A stretch of DNA of 46,823 nt, taken from Treponema sp. Lineage in GTDB: Bacteria; Spirochaetota; Spirochaetia; Treponematales; Treponemataceae. Where the stretch lies: NCBI GenBank assembly GCA_017470605.1, contig JAFUYH010000023.1, positions 1-46,823 of the forward strand. Reading direction: 5' to 3'. Below the pieces are notes generated by a model. It was not told where the DNA came from, ran no database searches, and saw only the letters and a program-made list of their open reading frames with translations. This document shows, one piece after another, positions 16,930-25,088 of this stretch. Made by a program: the position numbers and the translations under genes. The number at the start of each line of letters is the position of its first letter. The first letter of the stretch is position 1.

Positions 16930-18348
16930 ATGGAAGAAAGCGAATTTTCACAACAGTTACAGACAGGAATTTCTCAAAAATCTGAATGGTTTAATACTGA
17001 AGCATTGGAAAAATTGCTCTTGCAGTACAGACTTATTCATTCTTGTGTAAGAAATCTTTATGATATGCTTATCAAACGTTCTCTTATAGAAAGTGATCCC
17101 TACCGTCTTGATAAGCATATTTCCGATATTACCCTTCCAGATACATCTCCTTTTAATGATTCAGAAATTTTTTCTGCAATAGGCAATCGTTTTTCTGAAT
17201 ATGAAACAATGCTTGATTATATCTGTACCTATGTTCGCTTTGCTGTTGATTCCCTTCCAATTCCAAAAGTAAGAAAACTCCTTGATTTTAACAAGGTTTT
17301 TGACTGGGAAGATGTAGTTATAAGCAGTGCTAATCCAAATAATCATGGTCTTGCAGTCACTTTGAATAACGCCAGAAACGGTGCTCCTGCTGTTGTGCAG
17401 AGTATGGTAAATGACTGCGTTAATAAATGCGCACAGGCAAGTGTAGAAATCAAAAAGATTTTGAATGAACTTGGAACTTTTCAGCGTGAAGTTTACAAGT
17501 TTGAAATCCGCAGGGATATTATAGAAAGTCCCCGCTTTGATAAATCAGCTTTTTCTACTGCTGATGATGAATTTAATGAAATCAAAAAACATTTTCCTAA
17601 GGTATTTCCAAAAAGACCTTTCTATGCAGATTTAGTAACAGAAATTGTTCAGGAAGATTTGGGAGCAAACAAGGAAAAAAATCAGGAAATTGTTCTAAAG
17701 AAACTGGAAATAAAGAACGGTTCTAATCAGGTAAAAAAGAAGAAGGCTGGACCAGATCCAAAAGAATTGTTAATGGCAACTGTTCTTTCTATTGGGGCTT
17801 TGGCTCCAACAATGAACCAGCTTCACGTAAAACTGACGGCGAATTTTGATGTATTCTATGAAAAGAAAAAGAATTTCTTTACTGTGTTTTTTACAGCCCT
17901 AAAGAAGGCCCTGCATATTTCTGAAAAAGAAAAAATCATTAACCTGCCTGTAAAAGATGCAAAAACCGGCGGTGAAAAAACTCAGAAACTGAATGTAAAT
18001 GATTTTCTTGCAGATATAACCAGAAAAGAAAGAATATATACTGTTATTGGGGCAAAAGGTCCTGAATATCAGAAAATTGAAAACAGCGAAGAAGAAGCAA
18101 TCCTTTCTTTTGTGAATAAACAGATTTCAGAAGCTCAGTCTGCCTTTACAATCATAAATGCTCTGGATGCCTTCTTTAAAAATACTGTTGATGTAATTCA
18201 GAAGGCAAAAATAAAGGGAATGCAGATTGAACTTTCTGCTTTCCGCAATACAATTATTTCTATAAATAAGAAACGCGGAGACTTCCTTTCATTTAAGGAA
18301 GAAGCCGAACAGATGAAAAAACTTGGAATTTCTGAAAATGAAGGTTAA
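16930..18348 (+). CDS. Conserved-looking protein of unknown family
   Basis: Protein of 472 aa with no signal peptide or transmembrane helix, rich in helix-forming and charged residues, so probably cytoplasmic. I do not recognise a domain. A lysine-rich stretch (VKKKKAGPDPKELLM, about 270-285) divides an N-terminal helical half from a C-terminal half. In-frame starts are GTG 16924 and ATG 16930, neither with a Shine-Dalgarno; ATG 16930 fits a possible leaderless transcript. The gene follows the coiled-coil gene by 44 bp and its last 11 nt overlap the start of the oligopeptide-binding protein, so it belongs to the cyclase gene group. Confidence 0.6.
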   Translation: MEESEFSQQLQTGISQKSEWFNTEALEKLLLQYRLIHSCVRNLYDMLIKRSLIESDPYRLDKHISDITLPDTSPFNDSEIFSAIGNRFSEYETMLDYICTYVRFAVDSLPIPKVRKLLDFNKVFDWEDVVISSANPNNHGLAVTLNNARNGAPAVVQSMVNDCVNKCAQASVEIKKILNELGTFQREVYKFEIRRDIIESPRFDKSAFSTADDEFNEIKKHFPKVFPKRPFYADLVTEIVQEDLGANKEKNQEIVLKKLEIKNGSNQVKKKKAGPDPKELLMATVLSIGALAPTMNQLHVKLTANFDVFYEKKKNFFTVFFTALKKALHISEKEKIINLPVKDAKTGGEKTQKLNVNDFLADITRKERIYTVIGAKGPEYQKIENSEEEAILSFVNKQISEAQSAFTIINALDAFFKNTVDVIQKAKIKGMQIELSAFRNTIISINKKRGDFLSFKEEAEQMKKLGISENEG

Positions 18349-19951
18349 AAGATTCCTGATTATTGCGCTTGCCTGTATTCCTGCCTTTCTTTGCGGGGCA
18401 CAGGGCTTTGTTATTATAGAAGACAAGCATCCTCATGAACTTAATCCACAGATTACATCATATTCTTCTGATGCACAGATTTTAAGCGGACTTTACGAAG
18501 GTCTGTTTTCTTATAATCCAATAACTTTGGAACCGCAGTTTGCCATTGCAAGCGATTTTAAGGTTTCCAGAGACAAAAAACGCTGGACTATTAACCTGCG
18601 CCCGGAAGCAAAATTCAGTAACGGGGAAAGCATAACGGCTTCTTCTGTAAGGGATTCTTTTATTCAGCTGCTTTCTACTCCAGAGGCACCTTATGCTTCT
18701 TTGCTGGATATTATTTACAATGCCTATGAATACAGAAACGGGCTTTGTGAAGCAGATGACGTTGGCATCAGTGTGGCAGAAGATTATGTCCTCAATATAA
18801 AACTTAGGGCGCCTGCAAATTATCTTCCAAAAGTTCTCTGTCATTCATCTTTTTCCATCATTCATAGAAGTCCTACTGTTTACAGCGGGGCTTATATGCT
18901 GGAAGAAAAAACAGAAGATTCGTATGTATTGAAAAAAAATCCTTATTATTGGGATGCTGAAAATGTAAAACTGGAAGAAATTACTTTCTTTCAGTCTGAT
19001 GATGAAGTTGAAAATGCCTTTCTGTTTAATACCGGCAAAGCCGACTGGGTTACTAATAATGTAAAAGTTGATAATGTGCTGAATAAAACTTCCATTCAGG
19101 TGGGCGGAGAATTTGGTACAGCCTACTATTTCTTTAAACTTTCTAACCGCAAGCCAAAGGCTGTAGGGAGGGCTGATGCAGGGGCTGGCGCTGCTGACCC
19201 TGCTGAACCTGCTTTTAATATCTGGGATTTCCCGGAATTCCGCAATGCGCTTCTGGAAGCGGTTCCCTGGAAAAGCCTGCGCAGTGAGGCCGCAGTTCCG
19301 GCCGGCACTTTTGTATATCCTCTTTCCGGTTATAATTCTCCAGACCCTTTTGATTATACTGATTTAGCAGAAGCAGAAAGGATGATGAATGATGCCCGGG
19401 AAAAATATGGCATTTCTCTGGAAAAGGAACTTCCTCTTGTTTTTGAAGTTTCTGAATTTACTTTAACTGAAGAAAAAAAGGCCTTGCTGGTGGATGCCTT
19501 CAAGCCTCTGGGCGTGAATCTGCAGATTCGTGAACTGCCGTCTTATTTATATTTGAGGAATGTTCCATATTCTGATGCAGATATGTTTGCATATACATGG
19601 ATTGGAGACTTTGCTGACCCTCTTGCCTTTCTTGAACTTTTCAGAAGTGATTCTTCACTAAATGATTCCGGCTGGTCTGATGCAGAATATGATGCCCTTA
19701 TAGAAAAAGCAGCAGCCGTTGCAGATTTTGAGAGGTATGAACTGCTTTCTGCTGCAGAAAAAATTCTGCTGGATGGGGGCATGGTTCTTCCTGTTTATCA
19801 TCCTGTATCTTTTAACCTTATTAATTTAAATGAAGTTGGCGGATGGGCTGCCAATGCTTTTGATGTTCATCCTTTGAAATATCTTTACCGCAAGGAAGCA
19901 AAAAGTACTATTCCTAATGTTGTGATGAAAACTTCTGGACTTCTGCATTAA
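18338..19951 (+). CDS. Oligopeptide ABC substrate-binding protein, family 5
   Basis: Extracytoplasmic peptide-binding protein of the OppA/DppA family (SBP_bac_5), 537 aa. Residues 1-20 form a signal peptide (KRFLIIALACIPAFLCGAQG); the cysteine lacks a canonical lipobox, so lipidation is uncertain. Family landmarks are HELNPQITSYSSDAQILSGLYEGLFSY near the N-terminus, WTINLRPEAKFSNGESITA, and YVLKKNPYYWDAENV. The ATG overlaps the upstream gene by 11 nt, implying coupled translation. No permease or ATPase genes follow, so it is an orphan binding protein, possibly serving a transporter elsewhere or acting as a sensor for the upstream cyclase group. An Ala/Gly/Asp-rich insertion lies near residues 275-295 (VGRADAGAGAADPAEPA). 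Confidence 0.85.
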   Translation: MKVKRFLIIALACIPAFLCGAQGFVIIEDKHPHELNPQITSYSSDAQILSGLYEGLFSYNPITLEPQFAIASDFKVSRDKKRWTINLRPEAKFSNGESITASSVRDSFIQLLSTPEAPYASLLDIIYNAYEYRNGLCEADDVGISVAEDYVLNIKLRAPANYLPKVLCHSSFSIIHRSPTVYSGAYMLEEKTEDSYVLKKNPYYWDAENVKLEEITFFQSDDEVENAFLFNTGKADWVTNNVKVDNVLNKTSIQVGGEFGTAYYFFKLSNRKPKAVGRADAGAGAADPAEPAFNIWDFPEFRNALLEAVPWKSLRSEAAVPAGTFVYPLSGYNSPDPFDYTDLAEAERMMNDAREKYGISLEKELPLVFEVSEFTLTEEKKALLVDAFKPLGVNLQIRELPSYLYLRNVPYSDADMFAYTWIGDFADPLAFLELFRSDSSLNDSGWSDAEYDALIEKAAAVADFERYELLSAAEKILLDGGMVLPVYHPVSFNLINLNEVGGWAANAFDVHPLKYLYRKEAKSTIPNVVMKTSGLLH

Positions 19952-19959
19952 AAGCAGTG

Positions 19960-19988
19960 TTGAAAATCATCATTATTTTTTTTATACT
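19960..19988 (+). promoter_or_regulatory. Promoter of ackA
   Basis: TTGAAA (19960-19965), a 17-bp spacer and TATACT (19983-19988) make a good sigma70-type promoter. It predicts a start near 19995 and a leader of about 100 nt before ackA. Confidence 0.65.
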
Positions 19989-20010
19989 GTAAAATATTCT
20001 TATCTGAGCG

Positions 20011-20063
20011 CTCACCTGCCACCCGTGCAATTTTTCCACCCGCCGACAAGCGAACGCCCGCAT
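20011..20063 (+). promoter_or_regulatory. C-rich ackA leader, possible Rho-utilisation patch
   Basis: In an AT-rich intergenic region this stretch is strikingly C-rich and G-poor (about 24 C against 9 G in 53 nt by hand count). A GAGCGCTC palindrome (20006-20013) overlaps its start. It could be a Rho-loading site that ends the upstream operon or attenuates ackA transcription. No intrinsic terminator hairpin is seen between 19951 and 20097. Confidence 0.3.
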
Positions 20064-20096
20064 CATTAAATTTATTTTATTTATAGGGAAGGATTT

Positions 20097-21440
20097 ATGG
20101 TAATTCTTACATTGAACTGCGGTTCATCATCTGCAAAGTATCAGGTTTATGACTGGGACAACAAAGAAGTAATGGCTAACGGTGTTGTAGAGCGCATCGG
20201 AATTGAAGGAAGCTGCATTACTCACAAGGCAAAGGGAAAGAAAACAGAAATCGAAAGCCCTTGTCCAACTCACAAAGAAGCAATCGAACTTATCATTAAA
20301 GAAATCACTGACCCTGAGGTTGGTGTAATCAAATCTATGGACGAAATTGGAGCCGTTGGTCACCGCGTACTTCATGGTGGCGAAAAGTTCACAAAGTCTG
20401 TACTTATCACTCCAGAGGTTTTGGACGGTTTCCGCGAAGTTGTTGACCTGGGTCCTCTCCACATGCCGGCAAATATCATGGGTATTGAAGCTGCTCAGAA
20501 GGTTATGCCAAACGTTCCTCATTCAGCAATCATGGATACAGCATGGCACCAGACAATGCCAGAGGAAACTTTCCAGTACGCAATTCCACGCGAATGGTAC
20601 GAAAAATATGCTGCCCGCCGCTACGGTTTCCACGGAACATCTTTCTTGTATACAGCAAAACGCGCTGCAGTTCTCCTCGGAAAAGATCCAAAAGATACAA
20701 ACCTTATCATCTGTCACATCGGTAACGGTTCTTCTATGTGTGCCGTAAAGAACGGCGTTTGCTACGATACAACAATGGGTATTACTCCTCTTGAAGGTCT
20801 TGTAATGGGAACTCGCTCGGGAGACCTTGACCCGGCTCTTCCTTTCTACATTATGAGGAAAACCGGTATGACAGCTGACGAAATGGACAATGCACTCAAC
20901 AAGAAGTGTGGTTGTCTTGGTATTACAGGAAAATATTCAGACCGCCGCGATATCGAAATCGACGCCGCAAAGGGCGACAAGCTCTGCCAGCTTTCTATTG
21001 AAATGGAAGCCTTGAGAATTAAAAAGTACATTGGTGCATTCATGGCAGAACTCGGACACGTAGATGCTATCGTCTGGACAGCAGGTGTAGGCGAGCGCGG
21101 ACCAATCACACGCTTTAAGGCTTGTTCAGGTCTTGAAAACTACGGAATCAAGATTGACGCTCAGCGCAACGAATGGTCATTCACAGGCAACGCAGAAACC
21201 TACATCCACGCAGATGACAGTAAGACAAAGATTTTCGTAATCCCAACAGACGAAGAGCTGGTAATGACAGAAGATGCCTACGCTCTCATGAAGGGAACAT
21301 ATGACGTTCATACAAACTTCAAGTATTCATTCCAGAGCCCAGATTACGTGAATAAAGCTAGGGAAGAGGGTCTTAAGGCAGACTTGGTAAAACGTCCTAA
21401 TATAGCAAAAATTTTGGCACGCGATATTATCGGTAAGTAG
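20097..21440 (+). CDS. ackA: Acetate kinase
   Basis: Converts acetyl phosphate and ADP to acetate and ATP, the energy-yielding end step of fermentative acetate production; 447 aa, slightly longer than the usual 400 or so. Family landmarks are all present: [10 protein letters not shown] with the catalytic-site Asn, GHRVLHGG (Arg), [10 protein letters not shown] (Asp), RRYGFHGTS (His), [13 protein letters not shown] (Arg) and [11 protein letters not shown] (Glu). GGAAGGA precedes ATG 20097. Codon choice is more C-ending than in neighbouring genes, consistent with high expression. It is monocistronic, with its own promoter and a strong terminator. No phosphotransacetylase gene is adjacent. Confidence 0.97.
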   Translation: MVILTLNCGSSSAKYQVYDWDNKEVMANGVVERIGIEGSCITHKAKGKKTEIESPCPTHKEAIELIIKEITDPEVGVIKSMDEIGAVGHRVLHGGEKFTKSVLITPEVLDGFREVVDLGPLHMPANIMGIEAAQKVMPNVPHSAIMDTAWHQTMPEETFQYAIPREWYEKYAARRYGFHGTSFLYTAKRAAVLLGKDPKDTNLIICHIGNGSSMCAVKNGVCYDTTMGITPLEGLVMGTRSGDLDPALPFYIMRKTGMTADEMDNALNKKCGCLGITGKYSDRRDIEIDAAKGDKLCQLSIEMEALRIKKYIGAFMAELGHVDAIVWTAGVGERGPITRFKACSGLENYGIKIDAQRNEWSFTGNAETYIHADDSKTKIFVIPTDEELVMTEDAYALMKGTYDVHTNFKYSFQSPDYVNKAREEGLKADLVKRPNIAKILARDIIGK

Positions 21441-21450
21441 ATTTTCTTAC

Positions 21451-21486
21451 AGAGGATGTCTAAAATTAGGCATCCTCTTTTTTTTA
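21451..21486 (+). terminator. Intrinsic terminator of ackA
   Basis: AGAGGATG (21451-21458) pairs perfectly with CATCCTCT (21471-21478) around a 12-nt loop and runs directly into a long T-tract. Confidence 0.88.
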
Positions 21487-21488
21487 AC

Positions 21489-21517
21489 TTGATTTCATAT
21501 GTTAGCTGTGTTAATTT
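21489..21517 (+). promoter_or_regulatory. Candidate promoter of the mazEF-like operon
   Basis: TTGATT (21489-21494), 17 bp, then TAATTT (21512-21517). TAGGTG (21535-21540) then precedes ATG 21545. The match is moderate and no clear operator palindrome was found here. Confidence 0.4.
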
Positions 21518-21544
21518 AATTGTTAGAAAGATTATAGGTGAATT

Positions 21545-21790
21545 ATGACAGTAACAATGCGAAATGTAGATGCAAGTCTATTTGAAGTTTTGAAGAGTCT
21601 CATAAATATAAAATCTGATGTTACTATTGAAAAGGTTAATGATTCCTCTGATAAAACTCTTTCTACATCTGAACAGCGAATCAATAAAATTAATGAAGTT
21701 TATTCTAAAATCCCTGTAGAAGAACAGACTTTTACATGTAATGCCTCTAAGGCAGCCATCTGGGAGATGATAAAAGATGATACGTGGTGA
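21545..21790 (+). CDS. Putative antitoxin of MazF-type toxin
   Basis: Small protein of 81 aa encoded immediately upstream of, and overlapping by 14 nt, a MazF-family toxin gene. Position, size and overlap indicate an antitoxin. The N-terminal half (MTVTMRNVDASLFEVLKSLINIKSDVTIEKV) resembles short RelB/Phd-like antitoxin starts that carry a dimerisation/DNA-binding region. The acidic C-terminal part probably wraps the toxin. The exact antitoxin family cannot be assigned by eye. Confidence 0.7.
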   Translation: MTVTMRNVDASLFEVLKSLINIKSDVTIEKVNDSSDKTLSTSEQRINKINEVYSKIPVEEQTFTCNASKAAIWEMIKDDTW

Positions 21791-22124
21791 AATCTGGCTG
21801 GTTGATTTTGGAGTTCCACAGGGAAGTGTTGCCGGATATAGACGACCAGCAGTAGTTCTTCAAAATGATGATTTTAATAAAAGTGAAATTCATACTTCAA
21901 TAGTTATTCCATTAACGAGTAATCTACTGCTAGCCGACTGTCCTCCTAATGTTTTAATTCCTAAAAAAGAATCAAAGTTATCAAAAGACTCTGTTGCACT
22001 AATTCCACTTGTGACAGCTATTGATAAACATAGTTTTATTGAAAAAATCTCAGTCATGCAAAAAAAATACATGAAAGAGATTTGTGCTGGTCTTGTTGAG
22101 ATTCTTGAGCTGGGAGTTTCTTAA
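21777..22124 (+). CDS. MazF/PemK-family mRNA interferase toxin
   Basis: Type II toxin of 115 aa, a ribosome-independent sequence-specific endoribonuclease. Family motifs are MIRGEIWLVDFG at the N-terminus, GYRRPAVVLQND with the catalytic-site Arg, SIVIPLTSNL with the conserved Ser/Thr, and a C-terminal KKYMKEICAGLVEIL helix. The start codon lies inside the antitoxin gene. The gene converges, with only 3 nt between stops, on the XRE regulator gene at 22128. This small low-GC region between ackA and argD appears accessory. Confidence 0.88.
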   Translation: MIRGEIWLVDFGVPQGSVAGYRRPAVVLQNDDFNKSEIHTSIVIPLTSNLLLADCPPNVLIPKKESKLSKDSVALIPLVTAIDKHSFIEKISVMQKKYMKEICAGLVEILELGVS

Positions 22125-22127
22125 AGA

Positions 22128-22334
22128 TTAAATAAAAAAATCCTTTAAATGTAAATTCATTGCATGAGCAATTTTTGCCAGAGTTTCTAATGAAGGTATA
22201 GTTTTCTTTGATTCAATATAAAATAGATGGCTGCGTGATATTCCTGAATCGACAGAAAGTGTGAGGATGGAAATTTTCTTTTCTTTCCTAAATATACGAA
22301 TTTTATCAATTACATCTTCGACTTCTTTATCCAT
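22128..22334 (-). CDS. XRE-family helix-turn-helix regulator
   Basis: Small DNA-binding protein of 68 aa consisting of essentially one Cro/CI-type HTH domain (about 8-64: IRIFRKEKKISILTLSVDSGISRSHLFYIESKKTIPSLETLAKIAHAMNL). It diverges from the LRR gene at 22413. The 78-bp interval holds two copies of CTCTA-N4-TAGAG, one close to each start, so the protein most likely represses both itself and the LRR-yccF unit. It could be an orphan antitoxin or a stand-alone regulator. No methylase or phage gene is nearby. Confidence 0.85.
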   Translation of the reverse strand: MDKEVEDVIDKIRIFRKEKKISILTLSVDSGISRSHLFYIESKKTIPSLETLAKIAHAMNLHLKDFFI

Positions 22335-22341
22335 ATTTTAC

Positions 22342-22370
22342 TTGCTCTAAAAATAGAGTAGTGATATACT
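22342..22370 (+). promoter_or_regulatory. Promoter of the LRR-yccF operon
   Basis: TTGCTC (22342-22347), 17 bp and TATACT (22365-22370) predict transcription from about 22377. Operator 1 overlaps the -35 and spacer; operator 2 covers the region just after +1. Confidence 0.7.
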
Positions 22371-22399
22371 TTATTAACAAAAACTCTAAATATAGAGTT
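22345..22399. promoter_or_regulatory. Paired CTCTA-N4-TAGAG operators
   Basis: Operator 1 is CTCTAAAAATAGAG (22345-22358) and operator 2 is AACTCTAAATATAGAGTT (22382-22399). Both have identical 5-bp arms and a 4-bp centre, and their centres are 39 bp apart. They lie between the divergent XRE regulator and LRR genes and fit dimer binding of a Cro-like protein. Confidence 0.75.
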
Positions 22400-22412
22400 G
22401 TAGGAGTGTTTT

Positions 22413-23783
22413 ATGAAAAAAAAATATGTTCTATTTATGATGTTGCTAGGATTAATTTCTATGAAGTTTTTTTCACAAGAAAAGATAGTTCCCCCTGATG
22501 GATATGTTCTGTTGTCATTTCCCGAAGTAAAAAACGATTCTCCAAGTTTTCTTTGTAAAGTTTGTTTTGTAACTATTAGAGGCAAGACATTTCCATATGA
22601 TATGAAGTTGCAAAAATATCAGAAAGGCAAATGGAGTGAAATTACAGGTAAACTTGATTATGGGAACTCCATTAAGCTTGAGAAGAAGACTAATTATGCA
22701 GTTGACCTTAATACTCTGTTTAAATCAGAATTTGATAGTGATGACTTAATACTTGTAAAAGAGTCTTTTGAAAAAGATTTCAAACTTGTTCCAGATAACG
22801 GTCAATGGAAGTTAGTTAATACAGATTCTTTTCTTGATACTATAGCTGAAATCAATTTAAAAGAAAGATATCAAAGTTATATTGATAAATCTTCTTATAA
22901 AAATGACTTATTTGCATATGACTTATTACCAGGAAGTGGAGAAATTGTTATAAATGCCTATTTAGGGGATTCAACAGATGAGTTGTTGATTCCAGAAACT
23001 ATAGAAGATATCCCTGTTGGACAAATTAGGAATATACGAGTAAAAAAAGATATTGTTATAAAAAAGCTTGTGATTAGTTCATCTATAAAAGAAATTGCAG
23101 ACTCTGTCTTTTCTGGAATGGGAATTGAGAACTTAGTATTTTCTGAGAATTCAGAAATTTCAAAGATTGGTAGTTATTGTTTTAAGGATAATAACATTAT
23201 AGAACTGAATCTTCCGAAAAGACAGATTATTTTTGGTTTTGATGTTTTTTCAAATAATCAGTTTAAAACCATAAGCATATATAAAGAGTATGCATTTTCG
23301 TATAAAACAAGTATGGGTAAATTCATACTTGAAGATTGTATGAAACAGGAAGAAAATTCGATTATTAAATCTGATATACTTGAAGAAGTAATTTTTGAGG
23401 ATGGTTGTAATTTGATTCCACCTCATGCGTTTGCAAATTGTAAAAATATAAAAACTGTCTCAATTCCATCTTCAATGAAAAAATTTGGAGCACTTGGATT
23501 TTACGGATGTGGTAATTTATCTGATTTACAAATAGATGGAATTTCGCTTGCTTCAGTAAAAGATTACGACGAATTAGCTGAAAGAGTAAGACAATCTGGA
23601 TATGAAAGTGGTAAAGCGGGTGATGCAATTATGGGAGAATTTGGTGCTCAAGTTGCAAAGTCAATGCAATTGCGTACAGATCCGTATTCAGGTGCATGGA
23701 CATTTGTAGGATGCCCTCTTTCATTGAAAACGAAACAGCTTTTAATGAAAATTGGATTGCCAGAATATGCAATAAAGGAATAA
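22413..23783 (+). CDS. Secreted BspA-like leucine-rich-repeat protein
   Basis: Exported protein of 456 aa. Residues 1-20 are a signal peptide (lysines, then VLFMMLLGLISMKFFSQ). The middle and C-terminal parts contain LRR_5/BspA-type units, for example IKEIADSVFSGMGIENLVFSEN (about 225-250), ISKIGSYCFKDNNIIELNLP, and LIPPHAFANCKNIKTVSIPSSMKKFGALGFYGCGNLSDLQI (about 330-372). Such proteins are common surface adhesion or interaction proteins in oral and gut treponemes. TAGGAG precedes the ATG. It is the first gene downstream of the XRE-controlled promoter and is followed after 21 bp by a yccF-family gene. Its GC content is lower than that of the core genes around it. Confidence 0.8.
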   Translation: MKKKYVLFMMLLGLISMKFFSQEKIVPPDGYVLLSFPEVKNDSPSFLCKVCFVTIRGKTFPYDMKLQKYQKGKWSEITGKLDYGNSIKLEKKTNYAVDLNTLFKSEFDSDDLILVKESFEKDFKLVPDNGQWKLVNTDSFLDTIAEINLKERYQSYIDKSSYKNDLFAYDLLPGSGEIVINAYLGDSTDELLIPETIEDIPVGQIRNIRVKKDIVIKKLVISSSIKEIADSVFSGMGIENLVFSENSEISKIGSYCFKDNNIIELNLPKRQIIFGFDVFSNNQFKTISIYKEYAFSYKTSMGKFILEDCMKQEENSIIKSDILEEVIFEDGCNLIPPHAFANCKNIKTVSIPSSMKKFGALGFYGCGNLSDLQIDGISLASVKDYDELAERVRQSGYESGKAGDAIMGEFGAQVAKSMQLRTDPYSGAWTFVGCPLSLKTKQLLMKIGLPEYAIKE

Positions 23784-23804
23784 AACTTTATATCAGAGGT
23801 TTTT

Positions 23805-24248
23805 ATGGGATTTTTGAATCTAATTTGGTTTTTACTGTTTGGATGGTGGCAAGCTTTATTGTATTTACTACTTTCAGCAATATGTGCAATAACGATTATT
23901 GGAATTCCTATTGCAAAATCTTTATTACAATTTGCAAAGCTTAATGCGTTTCCTTTTGGAAAAGAAGTGATTAAAGAGACTGAGTTGAAAGGGACAGAAA
24001 ATGTATCTGGAATCAGAAAAATATTCGGTACTATTGCGAATGTAATTTGGGTTCCTGTTGGAATTGTTCTTGCAGTTTTATATATTGTTTCTGGAATTGC
24101 CAGTTTTATAACTGTTTTGGGAATTCCTGCTGGCATTGTTTATTGCAGAACTGCAAAGTTTATAATTTGGCCAATTGGAGCAAAGGTTGTTTCTAAAAAA
24201 CAGGCTTATGCAGCTGCTGTGGCAAATGAAATTGAAAGAAGAAAATAA
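23805..24248 (+). CDS. YccF-family inner-membrane protein
   Basis: Small membrane protein of 147 aa with the YccF (DUF307) pattern: two similar hydrophobic segments, LNLIWFLLFGWWQALLYLLLSAICAITIIGIPIAKSLL (about 4-42) and IANVIWVPVGIVLAVLYIVSGIASFITVLGIPAG (about 70-108), each followed by a short motif around an aromatic residue. GAGG precedes the ATG. It is co-transcribed with the LRR gene and ends at a strong terminator. The biochemical function of this family is not known. Confidence 0.85.
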   Translation: MGFLNLIWFLLFGWWQALLYLLLSAICAITIIGIPIAKSLLQFAKLNAFPFGKEVIKETELKGTENVSGIRKIFGTIANVIWVPVGIVLAVLYIVSGIASFITVLGIPAGIVYCRTAKFIIWPIGAKVVSKKQAYAAAVANEIERRK

Positions 24249-24266
24249 ATCCTAATTCAGAGAACT

Positions 24267-24301
24267 AAAAAAGGCACAGATTCGAACTCTGTGCCTTTTT
24301 T
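24267..24301. terminator. Bidirectional terminator
   Basis: GGCACAGA (24273-24280) pairs perfectly with TCTGTGCC (24288-24295), with a 7-nt loop. An A-run lies on the left and a T-run on the right, so the hairpin can end both the yccF operon and the convergent GH17-like gene. Confidence 0.9.
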
Positions 24302-24304
24302 GTT

Positions 24305-24973
24305 TTATTTCAACAACAGTTTAGGCTTGCGGTCAACGTCGAAGATGCCCCAGTGCTTTTCTGCTTCGTTGGGGTCGGAGCCGCCTTTCCATGGTTCATC
24401 GAAGGCTTCGAACATGTAGGAAATGATTTTTTCTTTGTCGGTCCATTCCCAGAAAGCGTCGTAGTATTTCTTCTGATTTTCTTCGTTAGGCTGGCCCTGC
24501 TTCATCTGTGAAAAATCAACTGCGCTTGTTGCCCAGCCGACTTCAGAAAAAAGCACCGGCTTATCTGGATATAAATCACAAATTTTTTTGTACCATTCTT
24601 TGTTTACATCCAGGGCTTCTTCTACTGTATTTCCATACCAGAGGGGGTAGGAATGCACGCTGATAATATCCAGATGCTTTGCAAGCTGCTCCGGGCTGTA
24701 AGTAACCTTGAGCCATGGACAGCCGGCATTGTTAATTTCTGAACGAATGCCAGGCCCGAGCATAAGCTTAAGGTCAAAGCCCTTGTCGCGGATAACCTGA
24801 CAGGTTCGGCGGGCATACTCAACGGCGTCGTACATGCGAATGTACTTAAAACCCAAATTAACGAGTATCTGTAAATCTTCTGCAATTTCCTCATAAGAAG
24901 GATAAGTTGCATCTACTGGTGACTGGTTACGGCGGTAACCCGAATAACATATTGCTCTTGCGTATTCAAACAT
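24305..24973 (-). pseudogene. GH17-like glycoside hydrolase with probable internal in-frame deletion
   Basis: Reading frame of 222 aa resembling bacterial GH17-type exo-beta-1,3-glucanases. The N-terminal part (ICYSGYRRNQSP, EEIAEDLQILVNLGFKYIRMY) and the C-terminal part (DIISVHSYPLWYGN, LFSEVGWAT with putative nucleophile E144, and the final GIFDVDRKPK) both fit. From memory, relatives have about 70-80 residues between a PEQLA-type segment and the LA..LDFISVHTYP segment, including a GNE motif that holds the acid/base glutamate. Here PEQLA runs directly into KHLDIISVHSYP at residues 95-100, so that part is missing while the frame is kept. The product is probably inactive. The family and the deletion should be confirmed by alignment. 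No signal peptide. TATAAT lies 6 nt before the ATG. Confidence 0.6.
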
Positions 24974-24979
24974 AGGAGG

Positions 24980-24985
24980 ATTATA
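24980..24985 (-). promoter_or_regulatory. Pribnow box 6 nt before the GH17-like ATG
   Basis: On the minus strand TATAAT (24985-24980) is followed by CCTCCT and then ATG 24973, so the predicted +1 falls at the start codon. A second TATAAT lies 11 nt upstream within a GCTATAATC direct repeat. There is no Shine-Dalgarno on this strand. Confidence 0.5.
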
Positions 24986-25053
24986 GCATGATTATAGCGA
25001 GTTTTGTACAATGCTTTAACAAACATTGTAAGAGTAAGTGTAATACGAAAATA

Positions 25054-25082
25054 TTGACAATTCCCAAAATGGGAATTATATT
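25054..25082 (+). promoter_or_regulatory. higBA promoter with palindromic operator filling the spacer
   Basis: TTGACA (25054-25059) and TATATT (25077-25082) are separated by exactly 17 bp, and those 17 bp are the inverted repeat ATTCCCAAAATGGGAAT (25060-25076; arms ATTCCC/GGGAAT). A repressor on this site would cover the spacer completely. The predicted +1 is 25089, the A of the higB start codon. Confidence 0.85.
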
Positions 25083-25088
25083 TTGTAT

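Noticed and set aside
24273..24295. Possible tRNA fragment (GATTCGAACTC resembles a T-arm)
   Set aside because: The sequence is a perfect 8-bp hairpin followed by T residues, placed between two convergent genes. No acceptor, D or anticodon arm is present, so it is a terminator.
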